In this document: one piece after another, positions 1 to 6,919 of the stretch
Layout: every line of letters starts with the position of its first letter
Position numbering within the stretch: the stretch's first letter is position 1
Assembly (NCBI GenBank): GCA_938045315.1
Contig: CALINM010000045.1
Span: forward strand, 1-9,161
Reading direction: 5' to 3'
DNA length: 9,161 nt
Source: an uncultured bacterium
GTDB lineage: Bacteria; CALINM01
Program-made: the position numbers and the translations under genes
Notes under the pieces: generated by a model
Seen by the model: only the letters and a program-made list of their open reading frames with translations
Database searches by the model: none
Told to the model about the DNA's origin: nothing

Positions 1-27
1 AACTTTTCAAAGCAACTTTATTTAGGC

Positions 28-56
28 TTTTATTAATAAAAAAAATAACATATAAT
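28..56 (+). promoter_or_regulatory. Probable sigma-70-type promoter for the operon
   Basis: A perfect TATAAT -10 hexamer sits at 51-56, about 30 bases before the first start codon. The -35 region is poor: the best candidate is TTTTAT at 28-33 with a 17-base spacer. Transcription would begin near 62-63, just ahead of the ribosome binding site at 72-76. The region is very AT-rich, so chance matches are possible, but this is the only gap in the window placed to hold an operon promoter. Confidence 0.5.
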
Positions 57-71
57 CAAATAATAAATTTT

Positions 72-76
72 AGGAG
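72..76 (+). promoter_or_regulatory. Ribosome binding site of the DksA-like gene
   Basis: AGGAG lies 8 bases upstream of the ATG at 85, a normal Shine-Dalgarno spacing, and supports that start. Confidence 0.8.
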
Positions 77-84
77 TACGTATT

Positions 85-444
85 ATGACAAAAGAGCAAT
101 TAGAACAAATAAAAAAGATATTAAATGATTGGAAAAATGAAATCATAGAATCACAAAAAAAAGCTGTTCAAGAAATGGCTAAAGAAGGTGAAGAGTTGAT
201 GTTCCCTGATCCAACAGATAGAGCCACATATGAAGAAGATAGAGCAAGATTATTAAAAATAAAAGACAGAGAATTAAAATTATTGCACAAAATAGAAGAC
301 ACCCTAAAAAGAATTGATGCTGGGGAATACGGAATATGTAAAGAATGCGGTTCAGAAATTCCTTTTGAAAGATTACTTGCAAGACCTGTTACTGATCTTT
401 GTATAGAATGCAAAACTGAACAGGAAGAAAAAGAGAAAGAATGA
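85..444 (+). CDS. dksA: DksA/TraR-family RNA polymerase-binding transcription factor
   Basis: The protein has 119 residues. Proteins of this family bind in the secondary channel of RNA polymerase and, often with ppGpp, adjust initiation at rRNA, tRNA and biosynthetic promoters. Residues 1-80 are charged and helical, as expected for the coiled coil. The tip carries the functional DxxDxA motif (Asp42, Asp45, Ala47). A four-cysteine zinc finger follows (Cys85, Cys88, Cys106, Cys109; spacing C-x2-C-x17-C-x2-C), then a short acidic tail. The protein is about 30 residues shorter at the N-terminus than E. coli DksA (151 aa), which is usual for family members outside gammaproteobacteria. With both tip Asp residues and all four Cys present it should be active rather than a degenerate relative. 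It is first in the transcription unit, and its stop overlaps the next start (ATGA, 441-444). The symbol is by family; it could be a second DksA paralogue. Confidence 0.9.
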   Translation: MTKEQLEQIKKILNDWKNEIIESQKKAVQEMAKEGEELMFPDPTDRATYEEDRARLLKIKDRELKLLHKIEDTLKRIDAGEYGICKECGSEIPFERLLARPVTDLCIECKTEQEEKEKE

Positions 445-1892
445 GAAAGACAAAGATAGTTGCTACCTTATCGTCTAAAATATCTTACTCAATACTTAGA
501 GAAATGGCAAAAATTTTTGATTGTGCAAGAATAAATCTATCTCACGGGACATTTGATGATTATAAGTATATTGTAGATTCTATACGACAAATAGAAAAAC
601 AAGTTAATAAATATATACCAATCCTTTTTGATTTATCGGGTCCAAAGATAAGAGTTACTTCCATTAATAATGTTGATTCAGTTAACAGGGGTGATAAAAT
701 AATCCTTTCAAAAGAACCCACTGATCGGGGTATAATGATTAATTTCCCAGAAATTATTGATCATTTAAAAGAAGGCCATAGGATTTACATAGATGATGGT
801 AAAATAAGATTCAAAGTTAAAGAAATAAAAAGAGGCTTTGTTATATTAGAGTGCCTCACAAAGGGCATTATAAGTTTAAAAAAAGGAGTAAATTTCCCCG
901 ATACAAAATTACCCCTCCCCTCTTTAACAGAAAAAGACATCGATGACATAAAAATAATAAAAGAATTAGATGGTGATTTTGTTGCTCTGTCTTTTGTAAG
1001 GCATAAAAATGATATCCTCGAACTACGGGAAGAGCTACAAAAAAATGATCTTAATATACCTATAATAGCTAAGATCGAGAGGCCCGAAGCAATTCCAATT
1101 TTAAATGAAATTATTGATGTATCCGACGGGATAATGGTAGCAAGGGGTGATTTGGGGGTAGAATTATCTCTTGAAAAAGTACCAATAATTCAGAAGAAAA
1201 TAATTGAATTATGCAGAGAAAAGGGAAAACCTGTAATTGTGGCAACACAAATTTTAGAAACAATGGTAGATAAACCTGAACCTACAAGAGCAGAGGTTTC
1301 TGATATTGCTAATGCCATTTTTGATGGGTGTGATGCCCTTATGCTTTCTGGCGAAACAGCCTATGGACAATATCCAATAGAATCACTTAAAGTGCTCGAT
1401 TCTGTTTCAAAAGAAACTGAACTTCATTTAAAAGAACAAAAAATAATCTCCATTGAAGATTACCATTTTCTAAAGGGTGATCCCACATCAGCAATTGCCT
1501 TTTCTGCTGTAAATACAGCTTTAAATTTAAATGCTAAAGCAATCGTTTGTTTTACTGTAAGTGGACATACCGCATCTTTAATATCAAAATTTAGACCCAA
1601 AAAAACAGTATATGCAGTATCTTATAAGATTTCCACTCTTCGCAAAGTATGTCTTTTTTATGGTGTACAGCCATTAAAGGTTAAAAAAAGTAGTAATACT
1701 GATGACTTGATGTATGAAATGGAAAAATCCATCTTAAAAAACTCAAAACTAAAAGAGAAAGATTTGATTATAATGACCATTGGAATACCAGTAGCTGAAG
1801 AGGGCAATACAAACATTTTAAAAATACATAACCTTGGTGGATACTTACCATATAAGGCTAAAAAATTGCTTAATAAAAAGATGAGGGTATAA
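441..1892 (+). CDS. pyk: Pyruvate kinase, probably K+-independent type
   Basis: This 483-residue protein converts phosphoenolpyruvate and ADP to pyruvate and ATP, the last step of glycolysis, in the cytoplasm. The N-terminal barrel strand (RKTKIVATL) and substrate loop (Arg30, Asn32, Ser34, His35) are present. The family signature contains catalytic Lys211 and metal ligand Glu213, followed by MVARGDLGVE (Asp237) and Thr269 in the ATQ motif. PTRAEVSDIANA and MLSGETA are intact, and the C-terminal domain has the usual SGHTA and GNTN motifs. The length is normal. Two points are unusual. The first loop lacks the common GPAS sequence and is about two residues short. Residues 64-72 read DLSGPKIRV instead of DTKGPEIRT, placing Lys69 where K+-dependent enzymes have Glu. 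The start overlaps the dksA stop by four bases and only a weak purine-rich site precedes it, so translation is probably coupled to dksA. Confidence 0.95.
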   Translation: MRKTKIVATLSSKISYSILREMAKIFDCARINLSHGTFDDYKYIVDSIRQIEKQVNKYIPILFDLSGPKIRVTSINNVDSVNRGDKIILSKEPTDRGIMINFPEIIDHLKEGHRIYIDDGKIRFKVKEIKRGFVILECLTKGIISLKKGVNFPDTKLPLPSLTEKDIDDIKIIKELDGDFVALSFVRHKNDILELREELQKNDLNIPIIAKIERPEAIPILNEIIDVSDGIMVARGDLGVELSLEKVPIIQKKIIELCREKGKPVIVATQILETMVDKPEPTRAEVSDIANAIFDGCDALMLSGETAYGQYPIESLKVLDSVSKETELHLKEQKIISIEDYHFLKGDPTSAIAFSAVNTALNLNAKAIVCFTVSGHTASLISKFRPKKTVYAVSYKISTLRKVCLFYGVQPLKVKKSSNTDDLMYEMEKSILKNSKLKEKDLIIMTIGIPVAEEGNTNILKIHNLGGYLPYKAKKLLNKKMRV

Positions 1893-1900
1893 TTGCCTTT

Positions 1901-1906
1901 AGGAGG
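1901..1906 (+). promoter_or_regulatory. Ribosome binding site that fixes the GalT-family start
   Basis: A perfect AGGAGG ends 6 bases before ATG 1913. An in-frame TTG at 1907 directly abuts the AGGAGG and leaves no spacer, so ATG 1913 is the start. Confidence 0.9.
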
Positions 1907-1912
1907 TTGTTT

Positions 1913-2905
1913 ATGCCAGAACTGAGAAAGGATCCCGTTGCAAATAGGTGGGTTATAATATCTTCTGAAAGAGCCCAGAGACCCCATACATTTGTAACCC
2001 CAAAAATTGAAAAGAAAGTCGGTTTTTGCCCCTTTGATTATGGAAATGAACATATAACTCCTAATGAAATATTGGCCATTAGACCTCCCGGATCACCAAA
2101 AAATGCACCCAATTGGACACTAAGAGTTGTACCTAATAAATTTCCCGCTTTGAGAATTGAAGGAGATCTTAATAGGGAGGGCGATGGGGTATATGATAAA
2201 ATGAATGGTATAGGGGCTCATGAAGTAATTATTGAAACTCCTAATCATGAAGAAACTCTTTCTACTATTGATATAAAAAGGTTTCGTGATGTTCTATGGG
2301 CATACAAGGAAAGAATGGTAGATTTAAAGCGGGATATTCGTTTCAAATATGTCCTTGTTTTTAAAAATCATGGTGAACAGGCTGGGGCTTCATTAAGCCA
2401 TTCACACTCACAGCTTATCGCTCTACCAATTGTCCCTAAAAGAGTTCTTGAAGAAATTGAAAGTTGTAGTAGATACTACAATTTTAAAGAACGCTGTTTA
2501 ATATGTGATATCACAAGACAGGAAATACAGCAAGGAGTGAGAGTTGTAGCTGAAAATAAAGATTTTTTAGCCTTTTGTCCTTATGCACCCAGATTTCCCT
2601 TCGAAATATGGTTGCTACCTAAAAGGCATGAGAGTTCTTACGAAAAAATGGACGATTCTCTTTTAGATAATCTGGCTAATATTTTCAAAATTATATTGCA
2701 AAGGCTCGATGTTGTTCTTGAAGAACCACCATATAATTTTGTGCTCCATACAGCACCGTTTACGGATATTCATAGTAACTATTATCACTGGCATTTTGAA
2801 ATTATACCCAAGTTAACAAAAGTAGCTGGATTCGAATGGGGCTCAGGATTTTATATAAACCCTACACCACCAGAAGAAGCAGCTAAATATTTAAGAGAAA
2901 TATAA
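1913..2905 (+). CDS. GalT-family (HIT superfamily) nucleotidylyltransferase, possibly ADP-glucose phosphorylase
   Basis: The protein has 330 residues and two HIT-like halves. The N-terminus (PELRKDPVANRWVI) and the LRVVPNKFPAL segment are typical of the GalT family. The catalytic motif is Ser-His163-Ser-His165-Ser-Gln167; His165 would carry the nucleotidyl intermediate. E. coli GalT has His-Pro-His here. From memory, HSH plus the downstream segments FPFEIWLLPK, PPYNF and GFxxGxGxYINP match Arabidopsis At5g18200, an enzyme first labelled GalT and then shown to move AMP from ADP-glucose to phosphate. One zinc site looks complete (Cys195, Cys198, with His239 and His292 or His294 as likely ligands). 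The other has Cys39 but Asp42 where the second Cys is expected. It lies 20 bases after pyk and 12 before the ADP-glucose-using glgA, with no galK or galE in view. UDP-galactose activity (galT) remains the alternative, so I give no symbol. Confidence 0.85.
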   Translation: MPELRKDPVANRWVIISSERAQRPHTFVTPKIEKKVGFCPFDYGNEHITPNEILAIRPPGSPKNAPNWTLRVVPNKFPALRIEGDLNREGDGVYDKMNGIGAHEVIIETPNHEETLSTIDIKRFRDVLWAYKERMVDLKRDIRFKYVLVFKNHGEQAGASLSHSHSQLIALPIVPKRVLEEIESCSRYYNFKERCLICDITRQEIQQGVRVVAENKDFLAFCPYAPRFPFEIWLLPKRHESSYEKMDDSLLDNLANIFKIILQRLDVVLEEPPYNFVLHTAPFTDIHSNYYHWHFEIIPKLTKVAGFEWGSGFYINPTPPEEAAKYLREI

Positions 2906-2906
2906 T

Positions 2907-2912
2907 GGGTGA
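2907..2912 (+). promoter_or_regulatory. Ribosome binding site that decides the glgA start
   Basis: GGGTGA pairs with the 3' part of the anti-Shine-Dalgarno sequence and ends 5 bases before ATG 2918. The alternative in-frame GTG at 2909 lies inside this site and has no good site of its own. Confidence 0.65.
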
Positions 2913-2917
2913 TTAAA

Positions 2918-4345
2918 ATGAAAATTCTTTTTGCCTCTTCGGAAGTATATCCTTTTTCAAAAACAGGAGGCTTAGCGGATGTGGCTGGATCTCTTCCTGT
3001 AGCATTACGTGCATTAAATACAGATATCTCAGTCATTACACCCTTATACAAATGTGTAAAAGACAAATTCTCAGTGAGCGATACGAATTTTTCATATAAT
3101 ATCCCCATTTCTTCAAAATTTGAAGTTGCAAAAATAAAAAAAATATATTTCAAAGAGGTACCAATTTTTTTTGTTGAAAATGATAATTATTTTTATCGTG
3201 ACGGTCTATATACTGATGGGACAAAAGATTATAATGATAATGCAGAACGATTTATCTTTTTTTCAAAAGTAATTGCTGAATTCAGTTTATCAAATAACTA
3301 TGATATTCTTCATTTAAATGACTGGCAAACAGCTATGGCAGCAGTTTTCCTCAAAAAAATTTATAACTGGAAAAGCAAAATTGTACTAACCATCCATAAT
3401 TTAGGATATCAAGGTGTTTTCTGGGCCTATGATATGCAATTAACAAATTTAAGCTGGGATTATTTTACACCTCAGCTTTTAGAATTTTGGGGCAACATTA
3501 ATTTTCTAAAAGGTGGCATTTATACTGCTGATGCGATTACTACAGTCAGTCCTCGTTATACGAAAGAAATATTAACTGATGAATTTGGATTTGGACTTAA
3601 TGGTGTATTAAAAGATGTAGAAAATAGATTATTTGGAATTTTAAATGGTATAGATTATGAGGAATGGTCTCCAGAGTTAGATAGATATATTGTTCAAAAT
3701 TATAATGAAAAAACAATTACTGAAGGAAAAAGAGTTTGTAAACAAGATCTGTTAAATTCATTTGAATTAACACCTGAGACAAAAAAACCGGTTTTCGGGA
3801 TAATCTCGAGACTTGTTGATCAGAAGGGATGGGATATTATTATCGATGCTTTAGAAAATATTTTGCAACTTGATGTGAAGATAGTAATTCTTGGATCGGG
3901 ACAAAGAGAATATGAAGAAAAACTAAAAACTATAAAAAACAAGTATAAAAACAGTTTAGGAGTTTACATAGGTTATGATAATGCTCTTGCTCATAAAATT
4001 GAAGCTGGCTCTGATTTTTTTATAATGCCATCAAAATATGAACCCTGTGGACTAAACCAGATGATAAGTTTTAAATATGGCACAATACCGATAGTTAACC
4101 CAGTAGGGGGTCTTTTTGATACTGTTTATGACATCGATGAGTCAAAAGATGGCAATGGGTTTAGAATGAAAAATTATTCAACAGAAGAACTTATAGAAGC
4201 GATTAAACGGGCAATAAAACTTTTTAAAGAACCTTTAAAACTTTATGGAGTTAGAAAAAAAATCATGAAATTAGATTTTTCTTGGACTTCTTCGGCCAAA
4301 AAATACATAGAACTTTACAGGAGACTTGTTATAGATGAATCTTGA
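2918..4345 (+). CDS. glgA: Glycogen (starch) synthase, ADP-glucose type, GT5 family
   Basis: This 475-residue enzyme adds glucose from ADP-glucose to the non-reducing end of an alpha-1,4-glucan, in the cytoplasm. The start at ATG 2918 gives the family's usual MKILF N-terminus. The ADP-glucose-binding motif KTGGLADV has Lys15. His160 lies in HNLGYQGVF. Arg298 and Lys303 in SRLVDQKGWD match the phosphate-binding Arg and Lys of E. coli GlgA. Glu375 in PSKYEPCGLNQ matches the catalytic Glu377 of E. coli. The length (E. coli 477) and the two-Rossmann-domain GT-B layout are normal, and all key residues are present. The gene follows the GalT-family gene by 12 bases and overlaps the histidine kinase gene by 11 bases. 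The ADP-glucose source (glgC) and branching enzyme (glgB) are not in this window, so they must be elsewhere. Confidence 0.95.
   Translation: MKILFASSEVYPFSKTGGLADVAGSLPVALRALNTDISVITPLYKCVKDKFSVSDTNFSYNIPISSKFEVAKIKKIYFKEVPIFFVENDNYFYRDGLYTDGTKDYNDNAERFIFFSKVIAEFSLSNNYDILHLNDWQTAMAAVFLKKIYNWKSKIVLTIHNLGYQGVFWAYDMQLTNLSWDYFTPQLLEFWGNINFLKGGIYTADAITTVSPRYTKEILTDEFGFGLNGVLKDVENRLFGILNGIDYEEWSPELDRYIVQNYNEKTITEGKRVCKQDLLNSFELTPETKKPVFGIISRLVDQKGWDIIIDALENILQLDVKIVILGSGQREYEEKLKTIKNKYKNSLGVYIGYDNALAHKIEAGSDFFIMPSKYEPCGLNQMISFKYGTIPIVNPVGGLFDTVYDIDESKDGNGFRMKNYSTEELIEAIKRAIKLFKEPLKLYGVRKKIMKLDFSWTSSAKKYIELYRRLVIDES
4319..4324 (+). promoter_or_regulatory. Ribosome binding site of the histidine kinase gene, inside glgA
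   Basis: AGGAGA lies 10 bases before ATG 4335, within the last codons of glgA. It supports a start that overlaps the glgA stop. Confidence 0.7.
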
Positions 4346-6581
4346 AATTATTACAAAATTTTTAAAAGAATTTCATAAAGATTATAGTTTGTCAAATAAG
4401 ATTCAAGCCCTATCAAACCTTTTTAGTTCTATAAACATTGAAATAGCTTATCTAATTATCAATAAAAAGCCCTTTGAAATTCATAGAATCAAAGATTCTA
4501 ACTCTAAACTACAGTTGAATAGTGCTGAAATCAATATTAGCAACCATGAAATTCAACTCCCTACAGGAGAGAATAGTATAACAATTTACAATAACCCAAT
4601 TAAAGATGAATATAATACTTATGGTTGGCTCTTGATTGGACCTTCTAAAATAGATTCTGAATTAGAAAAAATCATACAAGCTGAATTAACTTGTTTTTTA
4701 AAGCATACTATCAATCAAACATTTCTAAAAAAAGCACATCAATTAGAAACAATTTGCCTTCTATCTGAACGAGTTAGTAGTTTTTACGATTTAAAACACC
4801 TTCTTGATATAGTAACGGAGTATGTAACAAAAGCATTAAATGCCAAAGGCGCAGTTATAAGACTTGTTAATAAAAATAAACAATTATTAGAGGTAATGTC
4901 TGAATATGGTTTAGAGAACGTAAATATTAGGAGATATGGCATTAAACTAGGTGATGGCGTATCCGGAGAAGTCTGGAAATCAAAGATGCCAAAGCTTGTA
5001 ATACCAGATACAAAAGAATCAGAGCAGCTTTTAAGTTCAAAGTTACGAATTAAATCTTTAATTTGTGTTCCTTTAATATTTGAAAATGATGTCACAGGAA
5101 CCTTAAGTGTTTATGAAAAGCTATCTGAAAGACCTTTTGATGAGGAGGATAAAATCTTTTTAGAAGTTATAGCTGGACTTGTTTCTCCTCTCATTGCATA
5201 TACTGAAGCTTTAGAGAGGGAACAAAGTCTGAGAAAACAAATTTCAAAAAACCTGGAAAATTTACATATTATTACGGAAATTAACAAAATAATCATGCAG
5301 CCAAGAAAAATTGATGAATTGATATTCTTAATATTGACTGCTCTTACTTTTGGGAAAGATATTGGATTTAATAGAGCTGGGCTATTTATGTATAATGCTC
5401 AAACAGGTACATTTCAGGGAATGATCGGGGTTGGGTGTAACGATGAAACAGAAATTCAGATTTGGGAAAAACTCCCAGACATGACTACAAAAGAATGGCT
5501 TGAAATAATAGACAAAAATAAAATAAAAAATGAATCAACCTTTAATAATACAATTAAACAACTAAGATTTGATATAAGCGATTTTCCATTAATTATCCAA
5601 ATACTCCGATCCGGTTCTGTTTATGTATCTAAAAAAGATGAAAAAGATATTATAAAAGAAAAATTAAACATAGAAGAGTACGCAATTGTACCTTTATTGG
5701 GGAAGGAAGATTTATTGGGTATGCTATATGTGGACAACAAATTTACAAAAAAGCCCATTGATGAAAATTATATAAGTCTACTACAAACATTTGCATCTCA
5801 AGCAGCCCTTGCTATAGAGAATTCTAAATTATATAGTGAAATAACAAATACAAATGAGCTTCTAAAGACAGCGAAACAGGAATTAATAGTTAAAGAGAAG
5901 TTAGCAACTGTTGGAGAAATGCTAACTATATTAGCCCATGAGATTAGAAATCCTCTTACTGCAATTGGTGGCTTTGCAAATATAATCTCAAAAAAATCTG
6001 AAAACTTAACAATAAAAGAACTGGCAGAAAAAATTTATATTCACGCAAGTAAAATGGATGATATGTTCAAAGAATTTTTATTATTAGCCAAACACAGCAC
6101 TTTACAATATTCAATTAATGATCTAAACGAGATTGTAGTGGAATGCATTAAAAATTTTGATTATGTGGACTCTAAAAATATATCATTTATTTTTAATAGT
6201 AATGAGAGTCTAAAAGTTGATATTGATAAAAACATGATAAAGGTTGTTCTGAATAATCTTTTAAAAAATGCCATACAGGCGATGCCAAAGGGTGGTAAAA
6301 TTACAATAGAAACAAAGAAAGAAGATAGTTATGCTGTTTTAACCATTGAGGACGAAGGACATGGCATTCCAAGTGATGTTTTACCTAATATTTTTGACCC
6401 CTTTTACACAACTAAATTTAATGGATTTGGCATAGGATTATCTATAAGTTATAAAATTATAAAACAACATAATGGTATTATTTATGCAGAAAACAAAAAT
6501 GGTGGTGCTAAATTTACTGTAAAGTTACCACTTTCAATTAAAGAGGAGGTAAAAGATGAGCAAAAGAATTCTTATAGCTGA
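4335..6581 (+). CDS. Soluble sensor histidine kinase with tandem GAF domains
   Basis: The protein has 748 residues, with no signal peptide or membrane segment seen, so it should sense a cytoplasmic cue. Residues 1-125 look like a degenerate GAF-type fold ending in the strand YGWLLIG and a long helix; no family motif is visible. A clearer GAF domain spans about 136-290 and another about 309-500; the ligands are unknown. A linker helix leads to the dimerisation domain with phospho-acceptor His535 in AHEIRNPLTAI (HExxN type). The ATPase domain has the N box (Asn640, Asn641, Asn645), the G1 box DEGHGIP (Asp673), the F box FDPFYTTK and the G2 box GFGIGL from Gly697. All catalytic elements look intact, so an active kinase is expected. 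It overlaps glgA by 11 bases and the following receiver gene by 26 bases, which makes that receiver its likely partner. The receiver-GGDEF protein downstream is a second candidate target. Confidence 0.9.
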   Translation: MNLEIITKFLKEFHKDYSLSNKIQALSNLFSSINIEIAYLIINKKPFEIHRIKDSNSKLQLNSAEINISNHEIQLPTGENSITIYNNPIKDEYNTYGWLLIGPSKIDSELEKIIQAELTCFLKHTINQTFLKKAHQLETICLLSERVSSFYDLKHLLDIVTEYVTKALNAKGAVIRLVNKNKQLLEVMSEYGLENVNIRRYGIKLGDGVSGEVWKSKMPKLVIPDTKESEQLLSSKLRIKSLICVPLIFENDVTGTLSVYEKLSERPFDEEDKIFLEVIAGLVSPLIAYTEALEREQSLRKQISKNLENLHIITEINKIIMQPRKIDELIFLILTALTFGKDIGFNRAGLFMYNAQTGTFQGMIGVGCNDETEIQIWEKLPDMTTKEWLEIIDKNKIKNESTFNNTIKQLRFDISDFPLIIQILRSGSVYVSKKDEKDIIKEKLNIEEYAIVPLLGKEDLLGMLYVDNKFTKKPIDENYISLLQTFASQAALAIENSKLYSEITNTNELLKTAKQELIVKEKLATVGEMLTILAHEIRNPLTAIGGFANIISKKSENLTIKELAEKIYIHASKMDDMFKEFLLLAKHSTLQYSINDLNEIVVECIKNFDYVDSKNISFIFNSNESLKVDIDKNMIKVVLNNLLKNAIQAMPKGGKITIETKKEDSYAVLTIEDEGHGIPSDVLPNIFDPFYTTKFNGFGIGLSISYKIIKQHNGIIYAENKNGGAKFTVKLPLSIKEEVKDEQKNSYS
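6544..6549 (+). promoter_or_regulatory. Strong ribosome binding site of the receiver gene
   Basis: AGGAGG ends 6 bases before ATG 6556 and lies inside the 3' end of the kinase gene. The strong site suggests the small receiver is made in good amount relative to the kinase. Confidence 0.85.
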
Positions 6582-6918
6582 TGATGAAGAAAATATAAGA
6601 ACACTCTATAAAATTGAATTAGAAGAATCTGGCTATATAGTAGATTTAGCCAGTAATGGGAAAGAAGCAGTAGAAAAAGCAAAAGAAAAACTACCGGACC
6701 TTATAATACTTGACATAAAAATGCCAGTGATGGATGGCATCGAAGCTCTTCACATGATAAGACAGCTACCTAATGGAAAAGATGTTCCTATAATACTTTT
6801 CACTGCCTATGGTGAATATCAACAGGATTTTACAACATGGGCCTCTGATGCCTACATTATTAAAAGTCATGATATGACGGAACTTAAAACAAAGATAGAA
6901 GAACTCTTAAACAAGTAA
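6556..6918 (+). CDS. Single-domain response regulator (CheY/Spo0F-like receiver)
   Basis: The 120 residues form one receiver domain and nothing else. The acidic pair Asp9 and Asp10, phospho-acceptor Asp53 (in LIILDIKMP), Thr83 and Lys103 are all in place, so phosphorylation should work. There is no DNA-binding or enzymatic output domain. It must act by protein contact or as an intermediate in a phosphorelay. The usual Pro after the conserved Lys is Ser104 here (KSHD), and Trp95 precedes it in a TTWASDAYIIK segment. I believe this variant recurs in a subfamily of stand-alone receivers, though I cannot check it. The gene overlaps the kinase gene by 26 bases, so the two are probably a cognate pair. 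The receiver-GGDEF protein encoded one gene later could be a second member of the same pathway. Confidence 0.93.
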   Translation: MSKRILIADDEENIRTLYKIELEESGYIVDLASNGKEAVEKAKEKLPDLIILDIKMPVMDGIEALHMIRQLPNGKDVPIILFTAYGEYQQDFTTWASDAYIIKSHDMTELKTKIEELLNK

Positions 6919-6919
6919 T

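Noticed and set aside
9-30. Inverted repeat AAAGC / GCTTT as a terminator stem
   Set aside because: Five base pairs, AT-rich, with a 12-base loop and no following T-run; too weak to call.
1-36. Possible tail of an upstream gene: frame 1 is open from the window edge to a TAA at 34-36
   Set aside because: Only 11 codons are visible with no recognisable motif. Another frame is also open through this AT-rich stretch, so neither can be supported.
720-740. Internal TATAAT-like sequences within coding regions (for example in pyk) as internal promoters
   Set aside because: Such hexamers are expected by chance at this base composition, and no matching -35 element stands out.
1907-1912. TTG start for the GalT-family gene two codons upstream
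   Set aside because: The AGGAGG directly abuts this TTG, leaving no spacer, whereas ATG 1913 has a 6-base spacer.
1658-2053. 131-codon open frame on the - strand across the pyk/GalT-family junction
   Set aside because: It is antisense to two well-supported genes, has no family resemblance and no ribosome binding site evidence; a chance open frame.
2909-2917. GTG start for glgA three codons upstream
   Set aside because: It lies within the probable ribosome binding site, and ATG 2918 gives the conserved MKILF N-terminus.
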